Notes: generated by a model not told the origin, from the letters alone. DNA of 64,000 nucleotides from Streptomyces sp. NBC_00510 (GCA_036013505.1 CP107851.1:9844001-9908000), one strand, 5' to 3'; shown: positions 41,373 to 50,327, counted from the first letter of the stretch. Numbers and translations: made by a program.

Positions 41373-42480
41373 TCAGGTCAAGATGTCACCCGATCGTGCA
41401 GCGTCCCGGATGACGAGCTGGGCGTCCCGGTCAGTGAGTGTGCCGCCGGCGGTGTGGTAGGTGCGGGCGAGGTGGAAGCAGCGTTGCCACACCACAGGCC
41501 AGGTGGGGCACCAGGCGGGGTCGATGTCTTCGAGTGCCTGCCGCCGGTCGCGGTCCAGCCCTGCGGCCTTCCGGCTACCAGCTGCACTGCTGCGGCGGGC
41601 TGCTGCGCGCTGGTTCTTCAGCCATTGGCCGATGGCGTAGCCCTGCCAGGTGGCGTCGGTGGGGGCGAGGAGATGGCCGTGTTCGGCGGCCCAGCCGCGT
41701 GCAGCGGCCAGGCCCTCGGTGAAGGCGAGCTCCCCGTGGCTCCAGATCATGCCGAGCTCGTCGACTGCTGAACCCGTTCGGCGTCGAGAAGGCTGCGGGT
41801 GTGGGCTTGGCGCTGGCGGGTGATCCACACACCGAGGGGGAAGCCGTCGGGAGTGCGGTGTCCGTAAGGGACGCGCAGGTCGCCGTGGTCGCCGTGGTCG
41901 CCGTGGTCGCCGTGGTGGGCGAGGGCTGCCTGCAGGCCGCGCCGCCAGAACTCGGACTCCGGCTGCAACACCCGCAGGCTGATGAACGCCGCCAGCTGCG
42001 CAAGGTCCCGCGGCGCGGAGAACGACAGCAGCCCACTCGCCGGCGCACTGACGCCTCCCACCGCGCCATGCCCTCCACCGGCAGCCCCAGATGGGGCGGA
42101 CCGCCGCCGGGATGCCGCCTGCGGGGTGGCCAGCTGCTCGACGGCCTCGGTGTCATGTGCGCGCAGTGCGCTCAGGGCCTTGGTCAGGCCCTCGTAGGAG
42201 CGGGAAGAGAGCATGTCGTCGGGCTACTCGCCGGGGCTGAGGAAGACCGGGACGACCAGGGAGGCCGTCTTGCCTTCGCCGGGCTGCATACGCAGGGCCC
42301 GGCCGACGGCCTGGACGATGTCGACCGTGGACCCCAGGACGTCCGCGAAGACCACCGCATCACAGTTCTTGGTGTCCACGCCCTCACCCACCACCCGCAC
42401 CGAGGCCAGCACGCACCGCTCCATCACCGCCCCCTCGGCGGTGGCATTGGCGAAGGGCCCCCGATTCCGCCGCGCACCCA
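41373..42480 (-). pseudogene. DEAD/DEAH helicase with helicase-associated domains, C-terminal remnant
   Basis: From about 42480: ERCVLASVRVVGEGVDTKNC, DAVVFADVLGSTVDIVQAVG, RALRMQPGEGKTASLVVPVF (helicase C domain, motifs V-VI), then an in-frame TAG at 42224, continuing DDMLSSRSYEGLTKALSALR. A one-base deletion near 41760 shifts the frame to DELGMIWSHGELAFTEGLAA and helicase-associated domain sequence to ILT. The stop is supplied by the IS3 end. Walker motifs are missing. Such helicases are typical of streptomycete chromosome arms and plasmids. Confidence 0.82.
41877..41917 (-). repeat. 9-bp tandem repeat in the helicase remnant
   Basis: GTCGCCGTG repeated about four times, coding for a HGD-HGD-HGD-HGD run on the minus strand. 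In-frame expansion typical of replication slippage. Confidence 0.8.
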
Positions 42481-42699
42481 GTCCCCCTTGCTGGCTAAAG
42501 GGGCGGGAACGACGTAGGGCCAGGTCCCCGAAGCCATGGGGCCAGCGGTGAGAACCGGGGCTGGCTGTGCACCCGCTGGCGTCGGCCTGCGCGGACGGTG
42601 GGCGAGGTTGTCGCCGATGCCCACGGCGAGGTCGGCGAGCCGATGCGGTTGAATTCCGCAGTGGGAGCGACTCACCTTGGAGCCGGGTGAGGGCAGCTC
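42481..42699. other. 219-bp stretch with no gene
   Basis: Between the helicase remnant and DoxX; nothing recognised on either strand. Confidence 0.4.
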
Positions 42700-43068
42700 C
42701 TACAGTGACGCGGCCAGCGTGAGAGCCGCGGCCGCGGCCACGGGCAGCAGCGCGATGGGGGTGATCGCTGCATTGCGGGTGGCGCTGTCGCTGTACTCGC
42801 CCTTCTTCGCGTGGAAGCTGATCGCGCCGATGAGTACCACTACCGCGCCGGCAGCGGCTGCGATACCCAGCGGCTGCCACCAGATGCCGACACTCAACCC
42901 GACAGCCGCGGCGACCTCCGAGAGCCCTACGAAGCGGACGAAGCCGGAGCTGAGCCCCTTCTGGATGAGGCCGTCTGGGACGGCGCCCTTGAGCTGCACC
43001 TTGGGAGCGCCGGCGGCGAGGAAGACGAGAGCAAGCAGAACACTGAGGATGACAGCGGCTATGTACAC
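42700..43068 (-). CDS. DoxX family membrane protein
   Basis: 122 residues from GTG 43068. Four transmembrane helices: YIAAVILSVLLALVFLAAGA, FVRFVGLSEVAAAVGLSVGI, QPLGIAAAAGAVVVLIGAIS, ITPIALLPVAAAAALTLAASL. The FLAAGxPKV and GLSEVAAAVGL segments mark DoxX. Such proteins are often controlled by MarR/HxlR or TetR regulators and linked to redox stress. Two identical palindromes lie upstream (43384, 43473). Confidence 0.85.
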   Translation of the reverse strand: MYIAAVILSVLLALVFLAAGAPKVQLKGAVPDGLIQKGLSSGFVRFVGLSEVAAAVGLSVGIWWQPLGIAAAAGAVVVLIGAISFHAKKGEYSDSATRNAAITPIALLPVAAAAALTLAASL

Positions 43069-43383
43069 AATGATTCCTAGTCGAAAAGAGCACGTGACGA
43101 CGGGTCCACACGACGGCGTGGCATGCCTTGTGATGCGCTCCGGTGAACTTTGCGTCGGTCGACAAGCAGTCTGTGCTTGTCGGTAAGACAGACCTGGCGG
43201 CACCGACTCCTTGAACACGCGCAGGCGATCGACGATCAAGGGGAGCACGGAAAGGTTCGGTTCTGTCTGGCCCGGGTTCGGCAGGACTGGTCCGACTCGT
43301 GATGCGGCGCCCAACCTCTTCAATACGTGGCAGAGCGACCCACTCCGAGGGCCGAACCCTCCCGCACGCCATGAAAGCATTAC

Positions 43384-43395
43384 TTGACGCGTCAA
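43384..43395. promoter_or_regulatory. palindromic operator TTGACGCGTCAA, copy 1
   Basis: Perfect 12-bp palindrome (14 bp as CTTGACGCGTCAAG), 316 bp before the DoxX start. Identical core to copy 2, 89 bp away. Shape fits a MarR/HxlR- or TetR-type dimer; no such regulator adjoins. Confidence 0.65.
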
Positions 43396-43472
43396 GCAAA
43401 CTTGTGCTCGGTCGAGCTCATCGCGAAGCGGGGTCGAGTCCCCTCGGCGCAGAGCCATGAAGCGGTTACTCA

Positions 43473-43484
43473 TTGACGCGTCAA
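43473..43484. promoter_or_regulatory. palindromic operator TTGACGCGTCAA, copy 2
   Basis: Second perfect copy, followed by AGGAG. No gene to its right is recognised, so the regulator gene that probably lay here may have been lost. Confidence 0.65.
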
Positions 43485-44313
43485 GGAGTTAAGCTGTGCC
43501 AGCAGGTGCCGACCGCGCAGTCCCCCGTCGCGGTCGGCGCTTGCCCTTTGCTGCTCAGGCGTCGCTGCCCCTCGCTAGCGAGCGCGCTGCTACGGGTTGA
43601 GGCTCCATCTGAATTGAGGTCCGTCGCTGCAGCACCTCGAGGCAACCCTGGCAGTGGGTGCAGCGTTCCTACGGGGAGATGGGCCCCGTCGCCTGCGCGC
43701 CGAGCCGAGGAGGCATCCGTGCCCCGGGGCCGATGGGTTTCGTTCGACCCCGCCCACTCCCGTCCTGGCGGTACGGGCCGATCTGGACTAGGAGCTGGTG
43801 CCGGGTGGCTATCGCAGGCCCCACGGTGTCCGCCTACCTGAGCGGCAGAGAACGTAGTTCGGGGAATCGGGGCGCACACGAGTGCGCACGGCGCACCGCC
43901 AGATAGCGGAGAGAGGCTCCCGTTCCGTGGACAAGCAGCAGTTGCGCCCAGCTCCCGGCGCGCCTGCCGGAATGGACCTGCGCATGTGTCGTCGCCTCGG
44001 GGGGGCTATCGCGTGCGCCGGACGGCGGATGTCGTGGAGCGGGCGGTTACGACTTGACGCTCATTGCGTTTCTCCCCCCGGGTCTCAGGATCGTCGATGC
44101 CCGGTCGTGCCCTGCCGGGTGCTGGTGCCCAGGCCCGCGGCCCGTCAACCCGGCGCTGGCGGCCCCGCGGTTGTCCCCGTTCGCAGCCGATTACCTCAGT
44201 GTCGAACACGCAGAAATCTGTGTTGGCTGAAGTAGACATTGGACGGTGGTGTGGTTATGGTTTCTCTCGTAGCCCAGAGGGACCAGAGGGCCTGGCAGAG
44301 ACGAACTGCCGGT

Positions 44314-44882
44314 CAGCAGTATCCGCAGTACAGCTAGTTGCAGTGTGCAGGACGGTGCGGTGGTGGAGTTCCGAAGCCACGGTCGTTGCAGGGCGGCGAC
44401 GGGACTGACGACCGGACCGGGTGGCCCGCAGTGATCAGGGGTCGCCGTGAGCAGTACCTGCAAGTGCAGTTCGCAGTACCCAGCAGTGAAGTGAGTGGGC
44501 AGTACCTCGGTGAAGGCGTCGGGCTGCGGACGCGCGCACCGGGAAGTTCGGCAGTTTGGTTCTAGGCCAGAACAGGGGCCACGGGCGACGGGGCTTGCTG
44601 CCGGAGAGTGGCGCTGTCGCAGGCCACTGAGCAGTTCGCATCACCAGTAGTACGCAGTACCAGCAGTACCAGCAGTATGCAGTGCCCCCTGTTTGGCAAG
44701 CAGTTGATCACCGAGGGAAGAACGGAGGAGCCGAGCGCCATCAGGATCGCCCGGGCGGACATCTTGAGCCTGGGTACCGCAGGACATCGATAGTGAGGTG
44801 GTCTCCGGTCAAGCAAATGCGATCCCCGCACCCCCGGCAGCATTCCGGTCGGGTGGGCGGAAACAGAAGGCCGGCGCAGTAC
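44314..44882 (+). repeat. cluster of GCAGTAC repeats
   Basis: GCAGTAC at about 44325, 44451, 44473, 44499, 44654, 44663 and 44876, plus GCAGTAT at 44316 and 44672, all on the plus strand in non-coding DNA; three are 9 bp apart. Irregular spacing elsewhere. Could be decayed tandem repeats, protein-binding sites or iteron-like; function unknown. Confidence 0.55.
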
Positions 44883-44913
44883 CAGGGCCGGCAGATGGTG
44901 TAGCAGTTCCTTC

Positions 44914-44945
44914 GGGGCCCTGGTGCCACACGGCACCAGGGCCCC
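44914..44945 (+). promoter_or_regulatory. perfect 14-bp hairpin in the MerR leader
   Basis: GGGGCCCTGGTGCC, loop ACAC, GGCACCAGGGCCCC, ending 26 bp before the MerR start codon. No T-run. Either a terminator of something upstream or a 5'-UTR structure; its position just ahead of the ribosome-binding site favours a role in expression of the MerR gene. Confidence 0.6.
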
Positions 44946-44971
44946 TCCGCGCGCTTTCGCAGAGAGGTGCA

Positions 44972-45304
44972 ATGACAGCAGACGACTCGTTCAGCCGGCT
45001 TGACGACGACGATTACCCCGCCTACACGATGGGCCGGGCCGCCGAGATACTCGGCACCACCCAGGGCTTCCTCCGCGCCATCGGCGAAGCCCGCCTGATC
45101 ACCCCGCTCCGCTCCGAGGGCGGCCATCGCCGCTACTCCCGCTACCAGCTGCGCATCGCCGCCCGCGCCCGGGAGCTCGTTGACCACGGGACCCCCATCG
45201 AGGCCGCCTGCCGCATCGTCATCCTCGAAGACCAGCTCGCAGAGGCGCAGCGCATCAACGCCGAGTACCGCCGCGCCGCATCCCGGCAGGCGTCCGACCG
45301 CTGA
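44972..45304 (+). CDS. small MerR family transcriptional regulator
   Basis: 110 residues from ATG 44972, behind AGAGAGG. MerR-type winged HTH: DDYPAYTMGRAAEILGTTQG, FLRAIGEARLITPLRSEGGH, RRYSRYQLRIAARARELVDH, then a helical dimerisation tail (AACRIVILEDQLAEAQRINA). No effector domain and no metal-binding cysteines, as in short actinobacterial MerR/BldC-like proteins. Preceded by a strong hairpin at 44914. Confidence 0.85.
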   Translation: MTADDSFSRLDDDDYPAYTMGRAAEILGTTQGFLRAIGEARLITPLRSEGGHRRYSRYQLRIAARARELVDHGTPIEAACRIVILEDQLAEAQRINAEYRRAASRQASDR

Positions 45305-45459
45305 CGCGCAAATAGATTCGTTCCAGGTCATCAAGGCCTTGATGCCTTCGATGTGCCCGCCCCAGGGCGCCTGGCGAAGCCGCCCTGGGCCGCTGGCCCC
45401 GCAGTCCGGCAGGACCTGCCGGGCCGCGCATTCTTCCGCCGACTCCAGAATATGAGCGC

Positions 45460-46263
45460 ATGATCGCCGAAGAGACGCAGCCGCCGGCACACGGGCGGGA
45501 GCCCCAGCCCCGCCCCGGCACCACGCCAGAAGCCCTCCACACCCCGGCGGTTGATGCTCCTGTTGGCGCAACCGGCCGGCTGACTGCCGGGCAGAGCGCC
45601 GCGGGTCTGGAAGGCGGGGTGGAGCGCGCGGCGGCTGCGCTGAAGCCGAGGATGCGCGGCTGGCTGCACGCCGGCGTGTTCCCCCTCGCTCTGGTCGGCG
45701 GCATCGTCCTGGTCGCCGTTTCGCGTTCGGCTGCGGCGGTGGCGGCTTGCTCGGTGTACGCGCTGTCGGCCTGCCTGCTGTTCGGTACCAGCGCGGTCTA
45801 CCACCGCGGAACCTGGGGTCCGCGTGGGGAGGCGGTCCTGCGCCGGCTGGACCACGCGAACATCTTCCTGATCATCGCCGGCACGTACACCCCGTTGGCG
45901 GTACTGCTGCTGCCCGCAGCCCAGCAGCTGGTGCTGCTGGCCGTGGTGTGGGCAGGCGCCTTGGCCGGCATCGCCTTCCGCATGCTGTGGATCGGGGCTC
46001 CCCGGTGGCTGTACACCCCGTGTTACCTCGTGCTGGGCTGGGTGGCCGTCTTCTACCTGCCCGACTTCGCGCGCACCGGCGGCAGCGCGGTGGTCGTACT
46101 CGTCATCGCCGGTGGCCTGCTCTACACCGCGGGCGCCGTCGTGTACGGACTCAAGCGCCCTGACCCTTCACCGGCCTGGTTCGGCTTCCACGAGGTGTTC
46201 CACGCCTTTACCATCGCCGCGTTCACCGCGCACTACACGGCTATCGTCCTGGCAGTCGCATGA
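45460..46263 (+). CDS. hemolysin III family (PAQR/TrhA-like) membrane protein
   Basis: 267 residues from ATG 45460. An unusual Pro/Ala-rich cytoplasmic N-terminus of about 65 residues precedes seven transmembrane helices. Family motifs are present: SAVYHRGTWGPRGEAVLRRL and DHANIFLIIAGTYTP (metal-ligand His and Asp), and FHEVFHAFTIAAFTAHYTAI near the end. Members are implicated in membrane-lipid homeostasis; hemolysis is a historic name. It stands alone. Confidence 0.88.
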   Translation: MIAEETQPPAHGREPQPRPGTTPEALHTPAVDAPVGATGRLTAGQSAAGLEGGVERAAAALKPRMRGWLHAGVFPLALVGGIVLVAVSRSAAAVAACSVYALSACLLFGTSAVYHRGTWGPRGEAVLRRLDHANIFLIIAGTYTPLAVLLLPAAQQLVLLAVVWAGALAGIAFRMLWIGAPRWLYTPCYLVLGWVAVFYLPDFARTGGSAVVVLVIAGGLLYTAGAVVYGLKRPDPSPAWFGFHEVFHAFTIAAFTAHYTAIVLAVA

Positions 46264-46334
46264 CAGCGTTCGAGGCCTCAAGGGACCTTGACGGCTAGTG
46301 TGACGTGGCTGGTGGTGGGCGGGAGGAACAGCAC

Positions 46335-46493
46335 CGCACGGTGACGGTCGCGCCCGCCCCCAGCGAGGTGGCCCGGCTGACCCGCGCGCAGATCCAGAGC
46401 GCGCTCAAGCGCACCGGCCGCAAACGCAAGCTCGAGGCCGAAGCCGAACGGCACCTGCGGACCGGACGGGCCGGGCTGTGGCGCAGATACTGA
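46335..46493 (+). pseudogene. IS110 family transposase fragment
   Basis: TVTVAPAPSEVARLTRAQIQ and SALKRTGRKRKLEAEAER resemble the middle of IS110-family transposases (between DEDD catalytic and transposase_20 domains). About 45 codons only; both flanks are unrelated. Confidence 0.55.
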
Positions 46494-46585
46494 CATCGGC
46501 TCGTTGGGGTGAACTTCGGTGATGCGCCTGATAGCCCCGGTGTGGTGTCTGTATCCCGGGGTGTGTGAGATATGCGGATCGGGGC

Positions 46586-47015
46586 GGCATGACCGCGGTG
46601 GGAGGTCAGCGCCGTGAGTCTGTGCGGATGCAGGCAGCCGAGCTGTTCGAGCAGGGCATCAAGCCGTCGGAAGTGGCACGGCATCTGCGGGTGAGTACGC
46701 AGTCGGCTTATCAATGGCACCAGTTGTAGCGGGATGGCGGTGCGCAGGCTCGGCTTCTCGTGGCCCGAGCGGGTCTCGATGCCGTTTGTCCCGACGCTGT
46801 CTCGAGAAGCTGGTCGCGTATCTGGAACAGGGCCCGGCTGCGCATGGCTGGGTGGAGGACCAGGTGTGGACCGCGGCGAGGGTGGCCACGCTGATCGGCC
46901 GGAAGTTCCACGTCTCCTACAGCGTCCCCGGGTGCGACGAGGCTGATGCACCGGCTCGGCTTCAGCCCGCAGGTCCCCGGACGACGGGTCGCCGAGCGGG
47001 ACGAGCAGGCCGTGA
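46586..47015 (+). pseudogene. winged-helix (IS630-type) transposase N-terminal remnant
   Basis: Spread over frames: MTAVGGQRRESVRMQAAELF, EQGIKPSEVARHLRVSTQSA, YQWHQL then TAG at 46727, then CLEKLVAYLEQGPAAHGWVE, DQVWTAARVATLIGRKFHVS and MHRLGFSPQVPGRRVAERDE. These are the two HTH domains of IS630-like proteins. The DDE domain is missing. Confidence 0.7.
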
Positions 47016-47060
47016 GCCGCCGGGCTTCCGACGGCAAGCACCACGGGAGGCCGACGGCTG

Positions 47061-47096
47061 AGGCCCCCACTGCATTCGCTGCCGCGGTGGGGGTCT
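47061..47096 (+). terminator. hairpin terminator
   Basis: GGCCCCCAC, 16-base loop, GTGGGGGTC; after the IS630 remnant. Confidence 0.55.
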
Positions 47097-47802
47097 CGTC
47101 ATGTCCGGGCATGAGGCAGCCCCCGCCACAGCATCGGGGCAGGGGCGAGCCACGTGCAAGGACCTCGACGGGTGGGGGATTGACGGACCTCAAGCACTAA
47201 GCCCAGCGTTGCCCCGGCCGCACGCGGGCGCCAGCCGGGCAGCTCACGAGAGTGACGAGCGGTCCCGCCCACGGCAGCAGGGGAGGTCCGGGGGCGAAGC
47301 CGCGTCCGTGGGGCCCGCCTGGCCGCAGCTTGGGCCCCGCACGGTCAGGCGGGCGTCTGAGCGGCCCCGCCCGGCCAGAGCCAAGGGGAAGCCAGGCGGG
47401 GCCCCCCTCTCAGGATGCGTCCAGGCAACAGTCGAGGCAGCCTGATGGAGCGAGTCGAGTGGTCGTCCAACCGCCTCCGACGAGCGGTAGCCGGCGCGTC
47501 CGTGGATCGGGCAAACGCCCTGGAGGCTAAGGCTTCCGGGACTACTGGGCGCGGCGGCCATAGAGCAGGCCCCTCCTCGTCGCCTCGGAGGGGCCTGTCT
47601 CGCGTGCGAGTACCGCGTCTGGGGGGTAGACGGGCGCTCAAGCGCTGCGACCTTATCGCAACGGCGGATCGCTACCGCCCGGCCAGCGGCAGCGAACGCT
47701 ACGTGTCGCGCGACCCCGCCCTGAGGGCATCGTTGACAAGCGCGGGACCGGGACGCAGGGCCAGCATGCGGCCGACGCGAGCGCGCTGCCATGCTGGACG
47801 TA
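47097..47802. other. 700-bp stretch without a gene
   Basis: No coding sequence recognised. It contains one strong hairpin (47566-47597). Confidence 0.45.
47566..47597 (+). terminator. strong hairpin terminator
   Basis: CAGGCCCCTCC, ten bases, GGAGGGGCCTG: perfect 11-bp stem. No gene recognised immediately before it on either strand. Confidence 0.65.
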
Positions 47803-48011
47803 TGCCCGCCGCCGAGCCGCCTCTCGTGGTCGTGCACCCGCCCATCGACAGCCGCCGGAACGTGACTGTCCGCGGCTGCTACGCCGGGTGCGCCCACCGC
47901 ATGGCCGACCTCCTCGACATCCTGCGCTGTGCTGGCGTCGACTGCGACCGCATCAGCCTGACCGATCCGAAGACGGTGGAATGGCGCGGCGGCGGCCCCG
48001 AGGCGTGGTGA
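47803..48011 (+). CDS. small hypothetical protein
   Basis: 69 residues from ATG 47803: MPAAEPPLVVVHPPIDSRRN, VTVRGCYAGCAHRMADLLDI, LRCAGVDCDRISLTDPKTVE. Four cysteines in two pairs. Coding-like with strong third-position GC; no family recognised, though similar small proteins are common in streptomycetes. Confidence 0.6.
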
Positions 48012-48084
48012 TGGGGCCGCCCGGCCCTAATCGGCCCCGTCGGGCCTGATCCGGCCGGACGGACAACTTCAGGCTACGACGAAG

Positions 48085-48360
48085 GTCGGCGCTCGCCACA
48101 AGCGCCGGCCCTCTGGGTTCGTCGCAGACTGCTCGAGAGGCTGCGTGAAGGGCCTCGCTCCACGAGTGAGCTGGCCGGGATGTTCGAGCTTGGGAGGCCC
48201 GCGGTTTCCGAGCACCTGGCGGTGCTCCGTACCGCCGGACTGGTGCGCGAGGAGCCACGTGGCCGGCACCGCTTCTACCACCTCCAACCGGCCCGCCTGG
48301 CCATGGTGAGCGAGTGGTTGCACCCATTTGAGCACTATTGGAAGCAGCGCGTGGACGCGG
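48085..48360 (+). pseudogene. ArsR family regulator remnant
   Basis: In-frame codons: ALWVRRRLLERLREGPRSTS, ELAGMFELGRPAVSEHLAVL, RTAGLVREEPRGRHRFYHLQ, PARLAMVSEWLHPFEHYWKQ: the winged HTH of ArsR regulators. No proper start before RRRLLE, and after KQRVDAD the frame is joined to a helicase piece near 48361. Truncated at both ends. Confidence 0.75.
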
Positions 48361-48666
48361 ACTGCCCATGCCCTGGCGTATGCCGCGATCGGTCACCGCT
48401 ACCAGGCCCGCCTGAACGGCCCCCGCCTGCCGGGCAGGCACACCGCCGAAGCTCTGGGCATCACCAAGCCCATGCGCATCGGCGACCGAACCGTATGGCC
48501 GGCCACGCTGACCTCCACGGCCCAGCGCACCGTGACCCGCTTCTGCCACTCCGCCGACCCCGTCATCGACCGCCACCACGTGCCCCCGCTACGCGGCCTG
48601 GACACCGAGGACCTGCACGCCGAGCTCGCATGCCGCGTCCTGCCCTACGCCCGCGCCGCCTGGGCC
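48361..48666 (+). pseudogene. UvrD-like helicase, internal N-side remnant
   Basis: In the frame AHALAYAAIGHRYQARLNGP, GITKPMRIGDRTVWPATLTS, PVIDRHHVPPLRGLDTEDLH and AELACRVLPYARAAWA, then unrelated sequence. The last 17 residues match the first residues of the helicase remnant at 7026 (HAEFARRILPYARAAWA), so these are overlapping pieces of the same or a closely related gene. Walker A is missing. Confidence 0.75.
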
Positions 48667-48672
48667 TGGCGA

Positions 48673-50160
48673 TCACCGCTGCGGTTGCGACGGCGTCGTT
48701 GGGTCTTGCCTGAGGATGCTGGCCTGCTGGTGCCCGGGTTCGACGCGGTGGGATTCCGTGTTGAGCTGGAGCGCGACGATGATTGCGGCGAGGACTGCGA
48801 GACCGGTCGCGATGAGGAACGACAGGCGGTAGCCGTCCACCGGAGAGCTGCTGTGGCCGGAGGTGGCCGCAGCGGCGGTGGCGAGTATCGCGAGGCCGAC
48901 CGCAGCACCGGTCTGCTGGCTGGTAGTGAACAGGGCCCCGGCCAGTCCCTGGTCGCCGGCCCGGACTCCGCTGGTGATCGCGATCGACGCGGCCGGCAGG
49001 GCCAGCCCGACCCCGGCCGCGGTCAGCACCAGGCCGGGCAGCACCGCTGCGGGGTAGCCGGCCCCAGCAGTGATCTGGGCAAGCCACAGCTGCCCGGCGC
49101 CCATGCTGGCCAGCCCGGCAAGCAGGAGGCCCCTGATGCTGAACCGGGCCAGCAGCCGGCGGGTGCCGAGGGTGGAGACGAATACGACGGTGACGGTCGA
49201 CGGGACCAGCGCCAGGCCGGTCGCCACCGGGCTGAACCCCAGCACCTTCTGCAGGTAGAGCGAGGCGAAGTAGACGTAGCCGGCCAGGATGGCGCCGATC
49301 AGCAGCATTGCCACGATCGCGGCCCGCCGGGCCGGCTCCGCCAGGATCGACAGGGGCAGCATGGGGGCCGCCGACCGCTTCTCGGCGAACACAAAGCCCG
49401 TGGTCAGAAGCACTGCCAGGGCGAGAGCGACGAGGGTGGCGGGCGCGGTGAAGCCGTGCTGCTGCCCGCTGCTGAGCCCGAAGATCAGCGCCGCGATGCC
49501 GGTGGTCGCCAGCAGTGCCCCGCGGACATCGGCGCTGCCGCCGCTGCCGGACCGCTTTGCGGCCGGCAGTCGCGGTACCAGCGCGAGCATGATGGCGATG
49601 ACCGGCGGGTTGATCAGGAACACCGCCCGCCAGCCGAAGTACTGGGTGAGCAGCCCGCCGGCCACGATCCCGGCGGTCGCGCCCGCCGCGGTGGTGGCTT
49701 GCCAGATCGCCAGCGCCCGGTTGCGGGCGCCCCCTTCTGCGTTGGTCGTCGTCAGCAGCGACAGTGCGGCCGGGGAGGCCATCGCCCCGGCCGCGCCCTG
49801 CACGATCCGGGCGGTGATCAGCATGATCGGCCACTGGGCGAGCCCGCAGGCCAGCGACGCGATCCCGAACAGGGCTAGGCCGACGGCCAGGACCTGCCGC
49901 CGGCCAAGCAGGTCCGCCAGGCGGCCGCCCGCCAGTAGCAGCGAGCCGAACGCGAGCGCGTACCCGGTAACGATCCACTGCAACTCCGCTGCGGGCATGC
50001 CCAGTTCCCGCTGGATCGACGGCAGCGCCACGTTCACGATGCTGAAGTCCAGTTGCAGCACGAACTGGGCGGCGCAGATCAGCGAGATGACAAACGCGGT
50101 CCGCTGCGAGCCGCCCGCAGCAGGCCGAGGCGTGGCGTCATTCGTCGAGTGGTCTGCCAT
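48673..50160 (-). CDS. MFS drug exporter (DHA2/EmrB-QacA type, 14 TM)
   Basis: 495 residues from ATG 50160. Fourteen helices; DHA2 motifs include LQLDFSIVNVALPSIQRELG (motif D1), GGRLADLLGRRQVLAVGLAL (motif A), RIVQGAAGAMASPAALSLLT (motif B) and AGIVAGGLLTQYFGWRAVFL with INPP (motif C). It would pump out hydrophobic compounds with proton exchange. Divergent from the LysR gene; the shared region carries CCATCTG-N5-CAGATGG, so LysR probably controls it. Confidence 0.92.
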   Translation of the reverse strand: MADHSTNDATPRPAAGGSQRTAFVISLICAAQFVLQLDFSIVNVALPSIQRELGMPAAELQWIVTGYALAFGSLLLAGGRLADLLGRRQVLAVGLALFGIASLACGLAQWPIMLITARIVQGAAGAMASPAALSLLTTTNAEGGARNRALAIWQATTAAGATAGIVAGGLLTQYFGWRAVFLINPPVIAIMLALVPRLPAAKRSGSGGSADVRGALLATTGIAALIFGLSSGQQHGFTAPATLVALALAVLLTTGFVFAEKRSAAPMLPLSILAEPARRAAIVAMLLIGAILAGYVYFASLYLQKVLGFSPVATGLALVPSTVTVVFVSTLGTRRLLARFSIRGLLLAGLASMGAGQLWLAQITAGAGYPAAVLPGLVLTAAGVGLALPAASIAITSGVRAGDQGLAGALFTTSQQTGAAVGLAILATAAAATSGHSSSPVDGYRLSFLIATGLAVLAAIIVALQLNTESHRVEPGHQQASILRQDPTTPSQPQR

Positions 50161-50264
50161 GGGCGAATCCCCTGTCCTGGCGGTGTTCCTGACTGGTTCG
50201 TCGGCGTCAACCACGCCCGTGGGAACTTCGATGGCGGTCCGGCGGCAGCGCGCAGAGATAGACT

Positions 50265-50283
50265 CCATCTGTCTGGCAGATGG
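50265..50283. promoter_or_regulatory. LysR operator in the divergent promoter
   Basis: CCATCTG-TCTGG-CAGATGG: perfect 7-bp arms, 5-bp spacer, 45 bp before the LysR start. The same dyad recurs at 51302-51320. Confidence 0.75.
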
Positions 50284-50327
50284 AAGTGTCCAGATGCGCT
50301 GCAATTCAGGCCAGGAGGCGGTGGCCG

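Larger units (their letters stand above)
37298..41380 (-). mobile_element. IS3 family element, defective, interrupted by nested elements
   Basis: Ends TGACCTGCCCCAC (37298) and TGACCTGACCCAC (reverse complement ending 41380) with further matching GGTTCCA and GGTGGCTAACT. The orfB gene is split at 37441/40257 by an IS1182 element; orfA carries an N-terminal frameshift. The left end cuts the ankyrin gene, the right end supplies the stop of the helicase remnant. Confidence 0.85.
43069..44313. other. long non-coding stretch upstream of DoxX
   Basis: More than 1.2 kb without a convincing gene on either strand. It holds the two TTGACGCGTCAA palindromes; otherwise I see nothing interpretable. Confidence 0.45.

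Noticed and set aside
41877-41917. possible CRISPR-like short repeats
   Set aside because: Uninterrupted 9-bp tandem units inside a coding remnant, no spacers.
43473-43841. plus-strand frame beginning at the second palindrome
   Set aside because: Composition is not protein-like; the start lies inside the operator.
44314-44882. GCAGTAC cluster as a CRISPR array or origin
   Set aside because: Unit too short, spacing irregular, no cas or replication gene nearby; kept only as a repeat.
48328-49878. 516-codon open frame on the plus strand
   Set aside because: Only the first 110 codons are real (helicase remnant); the remainder is antisense to the MFS transporter.
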